64,000 bases of DNA from assembly GCF_041261225.1 (NCBI RefSeq), contig NZ_JBGCCN010000003.1, positions 62,001 through 126,000 on the forward strand, given 5' to 3'. The notes under the pieces were generated by a model that had not been told where the DNA came from, did no database searches, and worked only from the letters and a program-made list of their open reading frames with translations. Positions 9,278-19,276 of this stretch are shown here, piece by piece. The translations under genes and the position numbers were made by a program. How positions within the stretch are numbered: position 1 is the first letter of the stretch; every line of letters begins with the position of its first letter. The stretch is from Streptomyces sp. V4I8 (GTDB taxonomy: Bacteria; Actinomycetota; Actinomycetes; Streptomycetales; Streptomycetaceae).

Positions 9278-9316
9278 CCGGCTGGGGGTGCAGCTGGCCG
9301 CTGCACCCCCAGCCGG
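9278..9316 (+). terminator. strong hairpin after the metalloprotease gene
   Basis: Perfect 17-bp stem (CCGGCTGGGGGTGCAGC and its reverse complement) with loop TGGCC, starting 8 bases after the stop codon. There is no U-run, as is common for streptomycete terminators. Confidence 0.85.
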
Positions 9317-9337
9317 ATCCCTCGCCATGTCCTGCGC

Positions 9338-9496
9338 CGGTGTTATCAAGTTGAGGAGAGGGATGTGATGATCTTGGTGTAGTTCGTTGCGGGAGGGGTC
9401 TGTTGGTGGACAGTGCTGCACCGTCGTACCGGGGGTTCCGGTTTCCGCCGGAGGTGATCGCGCACGCCGTGTGGCTGTATCACCGTTTCCCTCTCA
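9338..9496 (+). mobile_element. IS6-family left-end remnant
   Basis: Contains the ATCAAGTTGAGGAG terminus, GATGATCTTGGTGTAG and codons for YRGFRFPPEVIAHAVWLYHRFPL, as in the intact copy at 20520. It ends at the YHRFPL codons, where IS21-type sequence begins further on. Same truncation point as the remnant at 5638-5780. Confidence 0.78.
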
Positions 9497-10070
9497 GTAA
9501 CCCAGACCGGCTTCGCCGGCCGCCGTGAGGCCGGGAAAATGGGGGTGTGTCCGTCCGGGACGCCGGCGTATCTGTGATGCCTGTGAGCTCGTCGTTCAGT
9601 ATGGCGTCGGGGACCGCTCTCGACGACGGCCGAACGCTGACCCTCTGACGGCGTATCAAAACTGACCCTCTTGGTGATCTTCGTCTGACTCTGGCCTTGT
9701 TGATCAAGGTCAGGAGGAAGAGGTGATCCTTGTGGAGGACTGGGCAGAGATCCGTCGGTTGCACCGGGCCGAGCAGATGCCGATCAGGGCGATCGCCCGC
9801 CATCTGGGCATTTCGAAGAACACGGTGAAGCGGGCGCTGGCGCACGACCGGCCGCCGAAGTACGAGAGGCCGGCCAAGGGCTCGGTGGTGGACGCGGTCG
9901 AGGTGCAGATCCGCGAGCTGCTGCGGGAGACGCCGACGATGCCCGCGACGGTGATCGCCGAGCGGATCGGCTGGGACCGCGGGATGACCGTGCTCAAGGA
10001 GCGGGTCCGCGACCTGCGTCCCGCCTATTGAGGGGCCCTGCGTTTTCCGGACAGCTGCCTATTGGCTGAT

Positions 10071-10984
10071 TTATGCGGCGAGCTGCTGATTCAGGTACTC
10101 GTTGTGGACCTCTCGTGGGGTCCGATACCCAAGTCCTGAGTGGCGGCGTTTCGTATTGTAGCGGACCTCTATGTAGCGGGCAATGTCACGGTGGGCGTGC
10201 TCGCGGGTGGGGTAAACGGTCCGATGGACCCGTTCGTTTTTCAGGGTTGCGAAGAACGATTCCGCAAGGGCATTGTCGTAACAGATACCGGTCCGTCCGA
10301 TGGATTGCCGGATGCTCAATCTGTCCAGCGTCTTGGCGAATTGCTCCGAGGTGTAATTACTGCCGCGGTCCGAGTGGAATATGGCGTCCTCGGAGAGCGG
10401 ATGATTGCGCGCCGCCATTTCGATGGCGGCCTCGATGAGCGGAGTCTTGTAGTTGTCGTCCATCGCCCAGCCTGTCACGGCTTTGGTGTGGCAGTCGATG
10501 ACGGTGGCGAGGAATAGCCAGCCCTCCCAGGTCGGAATGTAAGTGATGTCACCGACCATTTTCCGGCCGGGCGCGTCGGCGGTGAAGTCGCGGTTCACGA
10601 GGTCGGGGATCGGGCCGGGCCGGCCCGGCCGTCGTTCTCGGTGAGGCTGTGGCGCCACGGCCGTGGCTGGCAGGCCTGGAGGTCCAGCTCCCGCATGAGG
10701 TCACGCACGAGTTCGGGCCCGCAGGCCACGCCCCAGGCAGTGAGGTCGGCGTGGACGCGCCGGTAGCCGTACGTGCCGTCAGAATCCTCGAAAGACTTGG
10801 TGATCAGTAATTTCAGTTCCTCTCGTCGCCGGGCGGTCGCCGAAACCGGCCGGCTCCGCCATTCGTAGAATCCGGAGCGGGACACTTCCAGCCAGTCACA
10901 CATCTTCGCGACCGGCGGTATCTCTTCGGTGTTCGTGGTGGATGTCGCGTACTCGGCATCGATGAACTCGAACTTGTCGCTCAC
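10071..10984 (-). pseudogene. IS3-family transposase OrfB, frameshifted
   Basis: Integrase-core transposase. The N-terminal part (frame from 10984) has the VSRSGFYEWR and TYGYRRVHADL signatures. The C-terminal part (stop at 10071) has DITYIP, FHSDRGSNYTS and the catalytic Glu in ALAESFFATLKNE. The frames join near 10625-10640 in a G/C-rich run, where one base seems gained or lost. Normal OrfB proteins are one chain of about 290 residues, so this copy is either dead or carries a sequencing error. Confidence 0.8.
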
Positions 10985-11298
10985 CGAGGATCCTTGGCAA
11001 AGTACGCTGCGACTTTTTCCAGGAAAGCGACCTTCTGCCGCAGTTCCCTCAGTTCGCGTTCCTGCTCGCGGAGCCGTGCCCGTTCATCCACCGTCAGGGG
11101 CGGCTCCTCTCCCACGTTCTCACGGCGGTAGGCGTTGACCCAATTCCCGAGCGTGCCTTCGACAAGTCCGAGTTCCCGGGCGACCTGGGCAACCGGACGC
11201 GACGTCTCGATCACCATCTTCACGGCCTCTTCCCGATACTCAGGAGTGAACTTCCTACGTTTCTGCGACAACCGACTTCCCTTTCCGAACAGACCCAC
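10981..11298 (-). CDS. IS3-family OrfA
   Basis: 105-residue DNA-binding protein with a helix-turn-helix (EEAVKMVIETSRPVAQVARELG...TLGNWV) and a C-terminal leucine-rich coiled coil (LREQERELRELRQKVAFLEKV), as usual for OrfA. Its end overlaps the start of orfB by four bases. In the family OrfA and OrfB act together, often by programmed frameshifting. Confidence 0.88.
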   Translation of the reverse strand: MGLFGKGSRLSQKRRKFTPEYREEAVKMVIETSRPVAQVARELGLVEGTLGNWVNAYRRENVGEEPPLTVDERARLREQERELRELRQKVAFLEKVAAYFAKDPR

Positions 11299-12297
11299 CT
11301 TAGTGGGACCACTGTCCGGAAACTTCGGGGCGCCTCATATATCCCGGTGGACCCGGTGTCGCGGACGACGTATCGGCCGGGTGAGCTGGCCCAGTGCGAC
11401 CTGTGGTTCCCCGACGCGGAGATCCCGCTCGGCTACGGGCAGACCGGGCAGCCGCCGGTGCTGGTGATGGTGATGGTGTCCGGCTACTCGCGGATGATCG
11501 CCGCGAGGATGCTGCCCTCGCGGCGGACCGGGGACCTGATCGACGGGCACTGGCGGCTGCTGTCCGCCTGGGGCGCCGTCCCGAAGATGCTGGTCTGGGA
11601 CAACGAGTCCGGGATCGGCCGCGGGAAGGTGACCGGCGAGTTCGCCGCGTTCGCGGGCCTGCTCTCCACCAGGATCTACCTCTGCCGCCCCCGCGATCCA
11701 GAAACGAAAGGGCTGGTGGAGCGGGCCAATGGTTACCTGGAGACCAGCTTCCTGCCGGGCCGTCACTTCTCCGGCCCCAACGACTTCAACGCCCAGCTGG
11801 GCGAGTGGCTGAAGGTCGCCAACCGGCGCCGGCACCGCGCTCTGCAGGCCCGTCCGAGCGAGCGGTGGGAGGCGGACAAGTCCGGGATGATCGCGCTGCC
11901 GCCGGTCGACCCGCCGTCCTGGTGGCGTTTCTCCATCCGGCTCGGCCGCGACCACTACGTCCGCATCGACACCAACGACTACTCCGTCGACCCCGCCGCG
12001 ATCGGGAGGACGGTGACGGTGCTCTGTGACAACGATGAGGTCATCGTCCTGGCCACCGGCGGGGAGATCGTCGCCCAGCACCCCAGGTGCTGGGCGAAGC
12101 ACCAGACCCTCACCGACCCCGGACACGCCGCCACCGGCACCCGGATGCGTCAGGGAGTGCACCGTCAGCAGGCAGCCCGCCAGAGCCGGCTGGCTGCTTC
12201 GTCCGGCCCGATGGTCGAGGTCGAACAGCGCGAACTGGACACCTATGACCGACTGTTCACCGTCATCGACGGCGGCGGCGACAAGGAGGCGAGCTGA

Positions 12298-13179
12298 ATG
12301 CCCCGCCCCGCGACAGCCTCCGGCGACGACGAAGGCGAGGAAGAGCCCGGCGCCGTCGAGAAGACCACCACCGCCAGGACGGCAGCGGCGGCATCCTCCC
12401 GTCGGACGGGCCGGCAGACCTTGACTGACCTGGCTTTCCTCGCCCGCGCGATGAAGGCCCCGGCCCTGCTGGACGCCGCCGAACGGCTGGCCGAACGCGC
12501 CCGCAAGGAGTCCTGGACGCACGCCGAATACCTCGTCGCCGTGCTCCAGCGCGAGGTGAGCGCCCGCGAATCGCACGGCGGCGAGGCCCGCGTCCGCGCG
12601 GCGAGGTTCCCCGCCGTCAAAACGGTCGAGGAACTCGACGTCACCCATCTGCGCGGGATAACGCGCCAACAGCTCGCGCATCTGGGTACGTTGGACTTCA
12701 TCGCCGGGAAGGAGAACGCCGTTTTCCTGGGTCCGCCCGGGACCGGAAAGACACACCTGGCGATCGGGCTCGCGGTCAGAGCCTGCCAGGCCGGACACCG
12801 CGTCGCCTTCGCGACCGCCTCCGAGTGGGTCGACCGGCTCGCCGCCGCCCACGCAGCCGGCCGTCTGGCCGACGAGCTCACCAGACTGGGCCGCTACCCG
12901 CTGATCGTGGTGGACGAGGTCGGCTACATCCCCTTCGAGGCCGAAGCCGCGAACCTGTTCTTCCAGCTCATCTCGAACAGATACGAACGCGCGTCCGTGA
13001 TCGTCACCAGCAACAAGCCCTTCGGACGCTGGGGAGAGGTCTTCGGCGACGAGACCGTGGCCGCCGCCATGATCGACCGCCTCGTCCACCACGCCGAGGT
13101 CCACTCGTTCAAGGGCGATTCGTATCGCATGCGCGGCCGCGAACTCGGACGCATCCCCACCGACAACCAAGACGACTGA
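12298..13179 (+). CDS. istB: IS21 helper ATPase IstB
   Basis: 293-residue AAA+ ATPase of the DnaC/IstB type. Walker A is GPPGTGKTH, Walker B LIVVDEVGY, and the sensor region is VIVTSNKPFGRW. It follows istA with the ATG directly after the istA stop. In IS21 elements IstB binds target DNA and stimulates IstA. This protein is intact although its partner is interrupted. The N-terminal 40 residues are Ala/Thr-rich. Confidence 0.92.
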   Translation: MPRPATASGDDEGEEEPGAVEKTTTARTAAAASSRRTGRQTLTDLAFLARAMKAPALLDAAERLAERARKESWTHAEYLVAVLQREVSARESHGGEARVRAARFPAVKTVEELDVTHLRGITRQQLAHLGTLDFIAGKENAVFLGPPGTGKTHLAIGLAVRACQAGHRVAFATASEWVDRLAAAHAAGRLADELTRLGRYPLIVVDEVGYIPFEAEAANLFFQLISNRYERASVIVTSNKPFGRWGEVFGDETVAAAMIDRLVHHAEVHSFKGDSYRMRGRELGRIPTDNQDD

Positions 13180-13236
13180 ACACACACAACAGAAGACACC
13201 TGGGTCACTATTCACCCGCCCAAACTGGGTCACGGT

Positions 13237-13554
13237 TCACCCGCCGCCGACAAACGCCTGCAACTGCTCCTTCGGAAGCTGCCCCAGCACCTGCTGCGCC
13301 GCCGCAGCCTGCGCCTGAACCGACGACGAGGCCTGCGCCTGCCCCGAAGCACCCGAAGCAGCCGAAGCACCCGCCCCCTCCGCAGCAGCCGCAGGCACAT
13401 CAGCAGCCAGAGCCTGACCCCCGCCCAGCACACCCCCCGCCGCAATCGCCAGCCCCACCACCCCCGCCCTCACACCTAAACCACCCAACACCGAAAACGA
13501 ACCAACCCGACGATGACGACCCGAACCACCACGCACCACACGAACACCCATCAC
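13237..13554 (-). pseudogene. secreted Ala/Gln-rich peptide, 3' end cut by IS21
   Basis: Starts GTG-ATG (13549-13554) and encodes an Arg-rich N-terminus with RHRR, a hydrophobic signal segment (VVGLAIAAGGVLGGGQALA) and an Ala/Gln/Ser-rich secreted part. The reading frame runs into the IS21 right end, which supplies the TGA stop at 13237-13239, so the original C-terminus is gone. A TTA codon is present (complement of 13477-13479). It lies downstream of the trypsin-like protease on the same strand. I recognise no family. Confidence 0.6.
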
Positions 13555-13634
13555 AACCCAACCCCTTCAAATTCCGATAAACACTCGAAAAACGACACAA
13601 CACAACCAACAACCCCCACCCGCACCCGCACCCG

Positions 13635-13731
<97 letters not shown>

Positions 13732-13838
13732 CCGCAGGCAACAGACACAAGCCCAGGGGGCGGAACCGCCGGAACCGAAACCCGGACAACCACCAGACCG
13801 ACCACAGCCCCGGCAGCCCCACCAGCAACCACTACTAA

Positions 13839-16800
13839 CTACTGCTGCTGAACCGGAGCCTGCTCCACCACAGGCGCGGGTTCAGCAGGCGCAGCCTCAG
13901 CCGGAGCCGGAGCAGACTGCTGCTGCACAGGCTGCGCAGCCTCAACCGGAGCAGACTGCTGCGGAACCTCAGCCGGAGCAGACACAGCAGGCACAGACTG
14001 CTGCGGTGCCACAGCAACAGGCGCAGAAGGCACAGGAGCAGGCTCCACAGGCGCAGCAGGCACAGGCTCCGTCAGCGACGGAGCAGCAGTCTCAACCGGA
14101 GCAACCCCAGACACACCCGGCACACCCCCCGCCCCGGACACACCCGGAACCGGAACCGAAGCCGCAGGCACCGTCAGCGACGAAGCAACCGGAGCAGACA
14201 CAGGCACAGCCGAAGTGTTCAGCGCAGAAGCAAGCACCCCCGCCGCAGAAGCACCAGAAGCAGCAGAAGCAGCAGAAGCAGCAGAAGCAGCAGGAGCAGC
14301 AGGAGCAGACAGGCTCTCAGGCACAGACGACGTCAGCGACGAAGAAGCCGGCCCAGCCGCATGCGCAGCAGCCTGCCCCGCCCCAGACACCGACGAACCA
14401 GACGTAAGCGACGCAGACAACACACCCGGTACAGACCCCTGCTTGAACCCACCAAGATCCTTCAGCACCGTGTCGCCACCCCCACCCACCGGCACCGACG
14501 AACCCAGCTGGCTACCACCAGCAACCGCAGGCGCAGGCGCAGCAGATGAGACATCACCAGACTTAGCCCCACCCACAGCCGGACCAGGCACAGCCCCCGC
14601 CGACGACCCACCCAGCACAGACCCAGCCGAAGCCGCAGCAACAGCCGGCACCTCATGACCAAGCCCAGAAGAGGGAGCCTGCTGCCCAAGACCGGTCTCA
14701 GACGCACCTGACGGACTCACAGAACCAGAACCACCGGAACCATCCGCGAGCCTGTCAACCGCCGAGCCACCCGACGGGCCCGAATCCCCCACCTTCCCAG
14801 CAACCGAACCCAACGCGCCGCTCCCGGAAACAGAACCAGCTGTTCCAGCAGGGCTGGAAGAAGCCGCAACAAGCTTGGCCAGACCCCCACCCACCTGCGA
14901 GCCCGCCGTGCCTGCCGTAGTCGAGGTGTCCGCTGCCGACTTACCCCCAGAGTCCGCCAACTGCCGGCCGAACGTCTGCTGCCTCCACTTGTCCCACACG
15001 TCAGACGACGACGCGCCAGACTCATTCGAAGAACCGGAGCCATCCGACCCCGCCGACGCCTTCGCCCCATCCACCAGCTGGTCCTGGGCCTTACCATCCA
15101 GCCCGGACAGATGGCTGAGCCCCTGCCCCGACACAGCACCACCCGACTGCACAGCCAGACCGGCCTTCGAGTCCGCCCCAGACGCGGCCTGCCCACCGAT
15201 AGAGCCCGCACCGGCCTGCACCGACTTCGACCCATCCACACCCAGCTTGGGAGCTTGCTGGCCCGGCTGGCCCCCGCCCAAGGCGCCCTTGCTATCACTG
15301 GCCGCGGCACTCGGCGCAGCCGAACCGGACAGAGCCACGCCACCGCCAGCCTGCTCCGAACCAGACGGCAGACCCTTGGGATCAGTGGTGAGCGCGCCCG
15401 CAGCACCCTTGCCGCCAGCGGCTGGGGCGCTGGCGGCCGGACCACCGCTGCCCGCAGCAGCCGTAACCGAACTACCCCCACCCATGCTTGGAGAGGCAGC
15501 ACCAGCACCCGAACCAGACGGCACACCCTGCCTAGCCGCAGCACCCGCAGCAGCCATACCACCTCTGGCCGAGCCGCCAGAGGCGCCACCGCTGCCCGAA
15601 CCCTGCTGATGAGCCTGGTGATCCGGAGAGGACTGCGACTGCGTCCAACCGCCCTGCCACTTCCCGTCGACGTACTTCCAATCACCCCGCCAGCCACCCT
15701 GCTCACCATGCCACCCATACGAACCATCAGCAGCAGGAAGCGTCGAACCACCCGCATCCGTATGAGGAGCCCTAGCACCGGCCGTCGTCATCCCCGCCGC
15801 GTCGGATGTACCACCAGCAGGCTTCGCGCCCGGCACCGACTGCCCCGACGCAGACTCCGGCCCATCCACGGGCTTCACCTGCCCCCGCAGGTAACCCCCA
15901 GGGTCCTTCATCGGCTGCCAGCCGCCGTCCTTACCCTGGCTGTAACCATCAAAACGGTCAAAACCCTCCAGCGAAGACCCAGGCTTCACCGGATGCCACG
16001 AACCATCCTTCCCATGGCCGTAAACCTGCCTCTCGCCGGTACCAAGACCACCACCAGGCTCACCCAACTTCGCCTGAGACTGCTGACCACCCGCGTCAGT
16101 GGAACTGGACGGCTTCGACCCGGTCTCCTGCCCAGCCCCGCTAACACCAGCCGGGGCTGAGTATCTAACCTCCGCAGCCGTCTCCTGCTGCCGCTTGGCT
16201 ATCCCACCGATAGCAGCATCCGTCGGCCCTTGCTTAGCACCCGCTCCGGGCCCAGACGGCACCTCCCCATCGGGATCCTTAAAGGCATTCTTCGGATCCA
16301 TATCCCGACCAAATCCGCCTTTTTCCGCCGCGTCAAGGACGTCCCGTAACCCATGCCCAGGCAGCAACCCGTGATCAGTCCGCGTCCAGTTTGTACCAGT
16401 CAAGTTGCCATCCTTAGCGATACCGATCGCCACAGGAATTCCGTTTTTATCCTTAGTGACCAGCGGGCCACCACTGTCACCGCCCCAAGCAGGCATCCCA
16501 CGAATCACATCAGCCGGATTAGCGCCCTTTTTATAGTGATATAAATTCACATTATCAGCATGCCATATGGAGTCGCCAGCTTCCTTAGCTTGAACATTTC
16601 CGCTAAGGGGGTTAGAAGATGGGCTAGTGGCGTACCGATAAGCTCTATCTTTATTATCGTTGGCAAACTTGATTGCATCATAGATGGTGGGATTCTGGGG
16701 TGCCGTCTCGGCCCATTTCGACTTCACGCCTTGCAGTTTGTCTTCCGTCTGCTCTCTGTAGCCGTATGCTCGCGCACTGTAACTCTTCGAACTGGGTAAA

Positions 16801-17309
16801 TCGATACCTGGATCGCCGGGCAGCGCCACTTGTGGAACACTCGGCGGCAGTGATTCTTTCAGTCCGATAGCGCCGTAATCATTGCCATTGCGATCTTTAG
16901 CGAAACCGGGAGCTATATATGTCTTTTCTGCGGATACTGTGTGCGGTTTCCCATTCCCGTCCCTGTAGGTAACTGTCACGTTCCGGGGATTTGATTCTGA
17001 CCCCTCAATCACATGCGCCGCGGTAACAATTAACCTGCGTCCGACAACAAATCCGGTCCCGACATACGCAGACTTGCCGTCGCTATATTTAATGTGAACC
17101 ACGTGGCGGGCCTCATTCGGCTGGTGCTTCTCATAGCCTTCCAGCCCGCTGCCGATCGCGCTGGCACTGGGAGCATCCACAAGCTGGCTGCTCATGGACG
17201 CCGTGACTCCGATGAACGTGGCGATCGTCGCATTACGCAACCACTTGTTGGTCGATACAGGCCCGCAGCCCGATGCCAGCTCCGCGCGCACCCTCTTGTG
17301 ACGTGCCAT
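13839..17309 (-). CDS. secreted trypsin-like serine protease with giant low-complexity tail
   Basis: 1156-residue secreted protease. The ATG at 17307-17309 has AGGAGG nine bases upstream. The signal region includes TIATFIGVTASMSS. The chymotrypsin-fold triad is His99 (TAAHV), Asp144 (NDYGAI) and Ser279 (GGDSGGPLV). After about residue 400 comes module A (VYGHGKDGSW ... FDRFDGYSQGKDG ... MKDPGGYL) and module B (WHGEQGGWRGDWKYVDGKW), nearly identical to those in the metalloprotease at 6451. About 600 residues rich in Gly/Ser/Ala and then Pro/Val/Gln follow, ending QAPVQQQ. TTA codons occur at least twice (complements of 16542-16544 and 17031-17033). It is exported; target and tail function are unknown. 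Confidence 0.85.
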   Translation of the reverse strand: MARHKRVRAELASGCGPVSTNKWLRNATIATFIGVTASMSSQLVDAPSASAIGSGLEGYEKHQPNEARHVVHIKYSDGKSAYVGTGFVVGRRLIVTAAHVIEGSESNPRNVTVTYRDGNGKPHTVSAEKTYIAPGFAKDRNGNDYGAIGLKESLPPSVPQVALPGDPGIDLPSSKSYSARAYGYREQTEDKLQGVKSKWAETAPQNPTIYDAIKFANDNKDRAYRYATSPSSNPLSGNVQAKEAGDSIWHADNVNLYHYKKGANPADVIRGMPAWGGDSGGPLVTKDKNGIPVAIGIAKDGNLTGTNWTRTDHGLLPGHGLRDVLDAAEKGGFGRDMDPKNAFKDPDGEVPSGPGAGAKQGPTDAAIGGIAKRQQETAAEVRYSAPAGVSGAGQETGSKPSSSTDAGGQQSQAKLGEPGGGLGTGERQVYGHGKDGSWHPVKPGSSLEGFDRFDGYSQGKDGGWQPMKDPGGYLRGQVKPVDGPESASGQSVPGAKPAGGTSDAAGMTTAGARAPHTDAGGSTLPAADGSYGWHGEQGGWRGDWKYVDGKWQGGWTQSQSSPDHQAHQQGSGSGGASGGSARGGMAAAGAAARQGVPSGSGAGAASPSMGGGSSVTAAAGSGGPAASAPAAGGKGAAGALTTDPKGLPSGSEQAGGGVALSGSAAPSAAASDSKGALGGGQPGQQAPKLGVDGSKSVQAGAGSIGGQAASGADSKAGLAVQSGGAVSGQGLSHLSGLDGKAQDQLVDGAKASAGSDGSGSSNESGASSSDVWDKWRQQTFGRQLADSGGKSAADTSTTAGTAGSQVGGGLAKLVAASSSPAGTAGSVSGSGALGSVAGKVGDSGPSGGSAVDRLADGSGGSGSVSPSGASETGLGQQAPSSGLGHEVPAVAAASAGSVLGGSSAGAVPGPAVGGAKSGDVSSAAPAPAVAGGSQLGSSVPVGGGGDTVLKDLGGFKQGSVPGVLSASLTSGSSVSGAGQAAAHAAGPASSSLTSSVPESLSAPAAPAASAASAASAASGASAAGVLASALNTSAVPVSAPVASSLTVPAASVPVPGVSGAGGVPGVSGVAPVETAAPSLTEPVPAAPVEPAPVPSAPVAVAPQQSVPAVSAPAEVPQQSAPVEAAQPVQQQSAPAPAEAAPAEPAPVVEQAPVQQQ

Positions 17310-18067
17310 GTCCCTCATCCTCCTCATGTAACTGTTGCCGGATAACTCCGTAAGACGAGCTGTCAACGACAGAAACACATCAAGCCCGGCGCCGTCACCC
17401 CCCAGCCGACCTGGCCCCGTTATGCAGGGGCAGACGTGATCCCGGCCATATCAAGGGCGAAACAGGAAAAGCCAGCAAGGGCTCAGAACGTTGCGCTCTG
17501 CATGCCAAAACCATGCCCCGGGAACAGCACGGACCCAAAGACAGCCTTATCCCAACCACCCGACGGTGCGACACACATCACCTACCGCAATACAACCCGA
17601 ACCAGCGAAAGAATCTCCGGGTCACGTGCCAGGGCCGAGAGAGATCTTCCACGCTGCTCGACCGCCCAGCAGGAACTCGCCTGCCTGTTCAGATCCCAAC
17701 TTCGCTGACAGCCGTCCCGACTTCGCTGTCACAGGTCAAGGGGCAGCACGAACCCCTCCAGAGGGCGCTATCAAGTTTGTCCTGTGACAAAGGATCTTCC
17801 TTTTCGCCGTTGGATCTTGCTCAAGTCAGCGGCTTCGCCACTCGACCGTGCGCGTTCAAGGCGCCTACGGACGTTGGGCCACGTGGAGAGCGTGCGGAAC
17901 GAGCACCATTCGGTGGCGAACGAGGGGTCGACACCGCCCCGAACGCATGACTGAGCCTTTTCAGAGCGGCCACCGGACGGGTGACGGGGCAGGTTCCCGC
18001 AACGCACGAGGCTCCTGGCTGTTGAGAGAGGTGTTCAACGTCTCAACTCATCAGCACAGGAGCCTCG
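17310..18067. other. intergenic region, no gene supported
   Basis: Short frames only. 17995-18065 has GAGGCTCCTGGCTGTTGAG and, after about 40 bases, AGGAGCCTCG as an inverted repeat. That looks like the left end of the IS whose 5' transposase codons begin at 18068. The rest presumably includes the promoter of the trypsin-like protease. Confidence 0.45.
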
Positions 18068-19211
18068 TTGGTTCCGTATCCTGCCGCACTCGACCTGCCC
18101 CATGCCCTCGTCGAGTGGGTCACCATGCTCATCGTCACCCGTGAGGGTGACCGCCGCTGCAAGCTGCCCCCGCACCAGCGGGCTCTCGTCGGCCTGGTCT
18201 ACCTCCGCCGGCACGACACCCTCGCGCAGATCGCGGCCGGTTTCAGGATCTCCGTGGGCACCGCCCACGCCTACGTCACCGCTGTCATCGACCATCTCTC
18301 CCGGCGGGCGCCCGGCCCGCTGCGGATCCTGCGGGAAACGGATCCCGATCACGTCCTGCTCGACGGCACGCTCGCGGAGTGCGAGCAGCGCCACGTCCGC
18401 ATCTCTCGGCCGAAGAAGCCGGGCCGCCCGCGCACCGTTCGCTCGATCAGGGCCCTGGTGCTGCGCCTGGCACGCGAGAACCCGTCGTGGGGCTACCGCA
18501 GGGTACACGGCGAACTCGCCACCCTCGGCATCAAGATCGCTGCCTCCACCGTCTGGGAGATCCTCAAGGATGCCGGTATCGACCCCGCGCCCGAACGGAG
18601 CTCCAGTACCTGGCCGGACTTCCTGCGCTCGCAGGCCGAGGCCCTGCTCGCCTGCGACTTCTTCGAGACAGTCACCCTGTCCGGAGCACGAATGTACGTC
18701 TTCGCGGTGATCGAGCACGCCAGCCGCCGGGTCCGGGTCCTGGGCGCAACCGCGCACCCCACCGTCTCCTGGGTGACGCAGGCCGCGAAGAACCTCGTCA
18801 TGGACCTCGAGGATGCCGGCTGCCGCCGCGCGCGGTTCATGATCCGGGACCGGGACGGGAAGTTCCCCGCCCTGTTCGACGCCGTCCTGGCCGATGCGGG
18901 CATCGTGGTTGTGCTCAGCGGCATCCGGATGCCCCGGATGAAACGCGATCATGGAACGCTGGGTACAGACCTGCCGCCGCGAACTACTGGACCGGACCTT
19001 GATCTGGAACCGGCGCCATCTCCTCCACACCCTGCGAGAGTTCGAAGACTTCTACAACAGGCACCGGCCCCACCAGGGCATCGCGAACGCCCGGCCACTG
19101 CACTCCTTACCCACGCCGATCACAGATCCGGACGAGACGGCCCGCCTCGATGTACGCAGACGAGACCGCCTGGGCGGCATCCTCCACGAATACGAAGGTA
19201 GAGCCGCGTGA
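18068..19211 (+). pseudogene. chimeric, frameshifted transposase (IS5-type start joined to integrase core)
   Basis: Residues 1-106 or so (LDLPHALVEW ... LLDGTLAECEQ) are the HTH start of an IS5-type transposase. From RHVRISRPKKPGRPRTVRS onward the protein is an integrase-core protein of the type with ENPSWGYRRVHGEL, CDFFETVTLSG and RMPRMN motifs. An extra A at about 18940-18945 (ATGAAACGCG where ATGAACGCG is expected) shifts the frame. The proper C-terminus MERWVQTCRREL ... HRPHQGIANARP ... GGILHEYEG continues in the other frame to 19211. So it is two elements fused, then broken. Confidence 0.8.
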
Positions 19212-19249
19212 CCTGCACGGACGGGCAACCGCCGACAGAGAGCGCATTC

Positions 19250-19267
19250 GTATTACGTCGTGTTACG
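19250..19267 (+). promoter_or_regulatory. putative antitoxin operator repeats
   Basis: Two direct repeats, GTATTACG and GTGTTACG, separated by TC lie 10 bases before the antitoxin ATG. Ribbon-helix-helix antitoxins commonly bind such short repeats to repress their own operon. The assignment is inference from position. Confidence 0.4.
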
Positions 19268-19276
19268 CTGGTGGGT

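Larger units (their letters stand above)
10029..11337 (-). mobile_element. IS3-family element inserted in istA
   Basis: Bounded by imperfect 26-bp inverted repeats (TGAGGGGCCC...CCGGACAG and TGAGGCGCCCC...CCGGACAG reversed) with a 3-bp target duplication TAT at 10026-10028 and 11338-11340. It carries orfA and orfB on the minus strand. The intact ends and duplication show a relatively recent insertion. Confidence 0.88.
9723..12297 (+). pseudogene. istA: IS21 transposase IstA, split by IS3 insertion
   Basis: The first exon-like part (9723-10028) encodes an HTH domain (AIARHLGISKNTVKRAL). The second (11341-12297) encodes the catalytic core with CDLWFPD, WDNESGIG and a late GLVERANGYLE segment. 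If 10029-11337 and one copy of the TAT duplication are removed, the frame joins exactly as ...RPAY-IPVDP..., giving a normal IstA of about 420 residues. The interruption is therefore one clean insertion. The GTG start at 9723 follows an AGGAGGAAGAG site. Confidence 0.88.
9630..13250 (+). mobile_element. IS21-family element, disrupted by an IS3 element
   Basis: Carries istA and istB. The ends show paired terminal repeats: TGACCC-type units spaced by 25 bases at about 9637-9680 on the left and, inverted, at about 13200-13237 on the right. The outer left limit is not certain. On the right the element truncates a secreted-peptide gene. An IS3 element sits inside istA, so the transposase cannot be made as one chain. 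Confidence 0.8.

Noticed and set aside
11335..13233. 632-codon open frame antisense to istA and istB
   Set aside because: High-GC shadow of the IS21 genes; no protein motifs, no ribosome site.
14717..15778. Long Arg/Leu/Val frame in the trypsin-like gene region
   Set aside because: Out-of-frame reading of the low-complexity tail, same strand; the protease frame is continuous here.
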